A DNA stretch of 34,829 nucleotides from Bacillota bacterium (GTDB lineage Bacteria > Bacillota > DTU065). Numbering within the stretch: the stretch's first letter is position 1; every line of letters begins with the position of its first letter. The notes beneath the pieces are model-generated. The model ran no database searches. It was not told the origin of the DNA and saw only the letters and a list, made by a program, of their open reading frames with translations. Location of the stretch: NCBI GenBank assembly GCA_028708605.1, contig JAQVYS010000013.1, forward strand, positions 1,083 through 35,911. The letters are read 5' to 3'. The translations under genes and the position numbers were made by a program. Below are positions 33,607-34,829 of this stretch, piece by piece.

Positions 33607-34254
33607 ATGAAAGCAGCACTCTTTGATATGGATGGGACACTGCTACACACCGAACATGTAGCTATTCCCGCCTTTAGATTGACGTTTGCTGAGTTAAAAA
33701 ATCGCGGGTTGTATTCTGGAGATATTCCTAGTGAAGAAAACTTTTTACACCAACTAGGCAATACCTTAGATATGATTTGGGGGGCAATATTACCTGGCTC
33801 TGACACAAAAACCCGACTTTTAGCTGACAAAATCATGCTCGAAAATGAAATCCGACTCATTAAAAGTGGCAGTCTATTTTTTTACCCTGGAGTTAAAAAA
33901 ACTCTTTTCACACTTAAAGAACGTGGATATGATATTTTTGTAACTAGTAACGGTCTAGAACAATATATAGACGCTATTATCAATCACTGTGATTTTGGCC
34001 ATCTATTTACAGACCTTTACAGCGCTGGCCGATTTCAGACCAAATCCAAGGTAGATTTAGTTGCCAAACTTCTAAAAGACTACCCTATTACGAAAGGTTA
34101 TATGATTGGTGACAGAAAGTCTGATGTTAAAGCTGGTAACTTAAATAAACTCCCTACTATAGGATGTTTATTCGGCTATGGTGGAAAAACAGAACTTGAA
34201 GATGCAACATATCTTGTGAAAAACTTTTCCGAGATTACTGAAATCATACTTTAA
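33607..34254 (+). CDS. HAD-superfamily hydrolase (phosphoglycolate phosphatase-like)
   Basis: Cytosolic phosphatase of subfamily I. The 215-residue protein has motif I DMDGT (D7 nucleophile, D9), an alpha-helical cap (about 15-90), motif II VTSNG (112-116), the conserved Lys in QTKSKVD (144-150) and motif III/IV GDRKSD (168-173). The substrate cannot be told from the sequence. The ATG at 33607 has AAAGGCG upstream; a longer frame from 33523 has no site and no homology-like residues. Its TAA stop shares the tetranucleotide TTAA with the convergent yneA-like gene. A weak promoter may lie near 33523-33551 (TTGCCA, 17 bases, TTTATA). Confidence 0.88.
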   Translation: MKAALFDMDGTLLHTEHVAIPAFRLTFAELKNRGLYSGDIPSEENFLHQLGNTLDMIWGAILPGSDTKTRLLADKIMLENEIRLIKSGSLFFYPGVKKTLFTLKERGYDIFVTSNGLEQYIDAIINHCDFGHLFTDLYSAGRFQTKSKVDLVAKLLKDYPITKGYMIGDRKSDVKAGNLNKLPTIGCLFGYGGKTELEDATYLVKNFSEITEIIL

Positions 34255-34547
34255 TTTATAGCAGTATAATCGAAAATTAAAAATTCACCTTCGTAAACTA
34301 TTTTATTTTCTTTTCCATTTAAATGCATCAGATACCAGATGACTTCATTGGCATCATGGTCTGGTGCAATTTTTTTTGCTATGCTCCACAAACTATCTCC
34401 ATTTTCAACAACAATATTTATTCTGTTAGAACGAATAAAATCGCCTGCTCTACTCTTTCTTATAGTAAATGAAGTTATAACAATCAAAAATAACAATAGA
34501 CACAATGGCAATCTTAATCTTTTCCCAACTGTTCTTTGTTTAGCCAT
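34251..34547 (-). CDS. yneA: YneA-like SOS cell-division inhibitor with a LysM domain
   Basis: Small membrane-anchored or exported protein that in B. subtilis blocks septation during the SOS response. The 98-residue protein has a basic start (KQRTVGKRLR), one membrane segment (about 12-28) and a LysM domain (43-94: VVENGDSLWSIAKKI, then EVIWYLMHLNGKE and YEGEFLIF). Size, order and LysM match YneA. It is divergent from a probable lexA, as in B. subtilis. It has a near-consensus promoter with a LexA box inside the spacer and GAGGTG before the ATG. The name rests on this combination; LysM alone would not prove it. Confidence 0.82.
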   Translation of the reverse strand: MAKQRTVGKRLRLPLCLLLFLIVITSFTIRKSRAGDFIRSNRINIVVENGDSLWSIAKKIAPDHDANEVIWYLMHLNGKENKIVYEGEFLIFDYTAIN

Positions 34548-34573
34548 TATAAGTCACCTCATAATTCTTGATG

Positions 34574-34587
34574 CGAACATGTGTTCA
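34574..34587. promoter_or_regulatory. LexA (SOS) box 1
   Basis: CGAACATGTGTTCA matches the Firmicutes consensus CGAACRNRYGTTYG at 13 of 14 positions. It lies just downstream of the predicted yneA transcription start. Confidence 0.85.
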
Positions 34588-34592
34588 AATAC

Positions 34593-34621
34593 ATCATATA
34601 CCGTACATATGTTCGTGTCAA
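34593..34621 (-). promoter_or_regulatory. Promoter of the yneA-like gene
   Basis: On the minus strand TTGACA (34616-34621, full consensus) and TATGAT (34593-34598) are 17 bases apart. LexA box 2 fills the spacer, so repressor and polymerase cannot bind together. Confidence 0.85.
34602..34615. promoter_or_regulatory. LexA (SOS) box 2
   Basis: CGTACATATGTTCG matches the consensus at 13 of 14 positions and lies directly against the -35 box of the yneA-like promoter. Confidence 0.83.
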
Positions 34622-34630
34622 GAAGAAAGT

Positions 34631-34644
34631 GAACATTTGTTTGT
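34631..34644. promoter_or_regulatory. LexA (SOS) box 3
   Basis: TGAACATTTGTTTG matches at 12 of 14 positions and overlaps the -35 box of the plus-strand promoter. The three box centres are 28 and 29 bases apart, close to whole helical turns. Confidence 0.7.
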
Positions 34645-34670
34645 TTTATTTTAAAAGCTATGTTATACTA
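34642..34670 (+). promoter_or_regulatory. Promoter of the plus-strand (probable lexA) gene
   Basis: TTGTTT (34642-34647) and TATACT (34665-34670) are separated by 17 bases. LexA box 3 covers the -35. The leader to the TTG start is about 88 bases and contains one further half-like site (AAGTTCGTG near 34680). Confidence 0.75.
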
Positions 34671-34764
34671 AAACCGTAAAAGTTCGTGAAACTTAAATAA
34701 ATAAAATAAGAAGTTTTAATATCTTAGTTTGAAATTGTTTGTTAAGGGTTAGGGGGTGTCTTAC

Positions 34765-34829
34765 TTGTCAACAAAAGTTGAGCTTTCACCAAGAGAAGAT
34801 CAGATACTCAAACTTCTTAGGCAAGGGAT
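34765..34829 (+). CDS. lexA: Probable SOS repressor LexA, N-terminal fragment (runs off window)
   Basis: Only 21 residues are visible: STKVELSPREDQILKLLRQG after the start. The first helix fits the LexA winged helix (LTxRQxxILxFI), and the divergent partner yneA with LexA boxes at both promoters is the B. subtilis lexA layout. The residues ending in LLRQG also resemble a LuxR/GerE-type helix-turn-helix, so the call depends on context. The TTG at 34765 lies eight bases after AGGGGG; the GTG at 34756 overlaps that site. Confidence 0.6.
   Translation, partial: MSTKVELSPREDQILKLLRQG

Noticed and set aside
33492-33860. 122-codon minus-strand ORF opposite the HAD gene
   Set aside because: It is antisense to the HAD motif I region and contains the terminator; no domain or ribosome-binding site.

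Overview
The window comes from an endospore-forming, AT-rich member of the Firmicutes, most likely a Clostridia-type lineage. It carries the mother-cell and forespore sigma genes sigE and sigG with spoIIGA and spoIIR, a spoVD-type PASTA transpeptidase, a PASTA Ser/Thr kinase and a B. subtilis-type SOS control region. MurE has the DNPR motif expected for meso-diaminopimelate peptidoglycan. I cannot name a species. Nearly every gene is on the minus strand; only three are on the plus strand. No rRNA, tRNA, CRISPR array, insertion sequence or prophage was seen.

Read in the direction of transcription (right to left). The right edge (34251-34829) is a divergent SOS locus: a yneA-like LysM cell-division inhibitor on the minus strand faces the start of a probable lexA on the plus strand, with three LexA-type boxes between them. 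A HAD hydrolase (plus) separates this from the division and cell wall (dcw) cluster. The cluster runs mraZ-rsmH-ftsL-spoVD-murE-murF-mraY-ftsW-murG-murA-ftsQ-ftsZ-spoIIGA-sigE, then sigG-spoIIR, then ylmC-pgeF. It makes the lipid II precursor and the septal machinery and leads straight into the sporulation sigma cascade. murD, murB and ftsA are missing from it, and murC lies about 15 kb further downstream.

The middle (7221-15589) holds a Na/phosphate cotransporter-PhoU fusion with its own promoter and terminator, then a chain ftsK, rodZ-like, hslO, UPF0182 and, after a short hairpin, murC. The left part (1-5553) is the conserved Firmicutes set rlmN-prpC-prkC-rsgA-rpe, followed by the start of nagA. 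A 95-residue plus-strand gene sits between rlmN and murC. It looks like the DNA core-binding domain of a tyrosine recombinase with no catalytic domain, and its 3' end overlaps that of murC.

The least ordinary observations are that lone core-binding-domain protein; two neighbouring genes (pgeF and the Na/Pi transporter) whose strong Shine-Dalgarno sequences both lie exactly 28 nt before the start codon with a 16-nt hairpin between; a sigG-spoIIR unit behind a forespore-like promoter; and the trimmed dcw cluster. Many starts were moved from the longest ORF to an internal codon that has a good ribosome-binding site; the reason is given for each.
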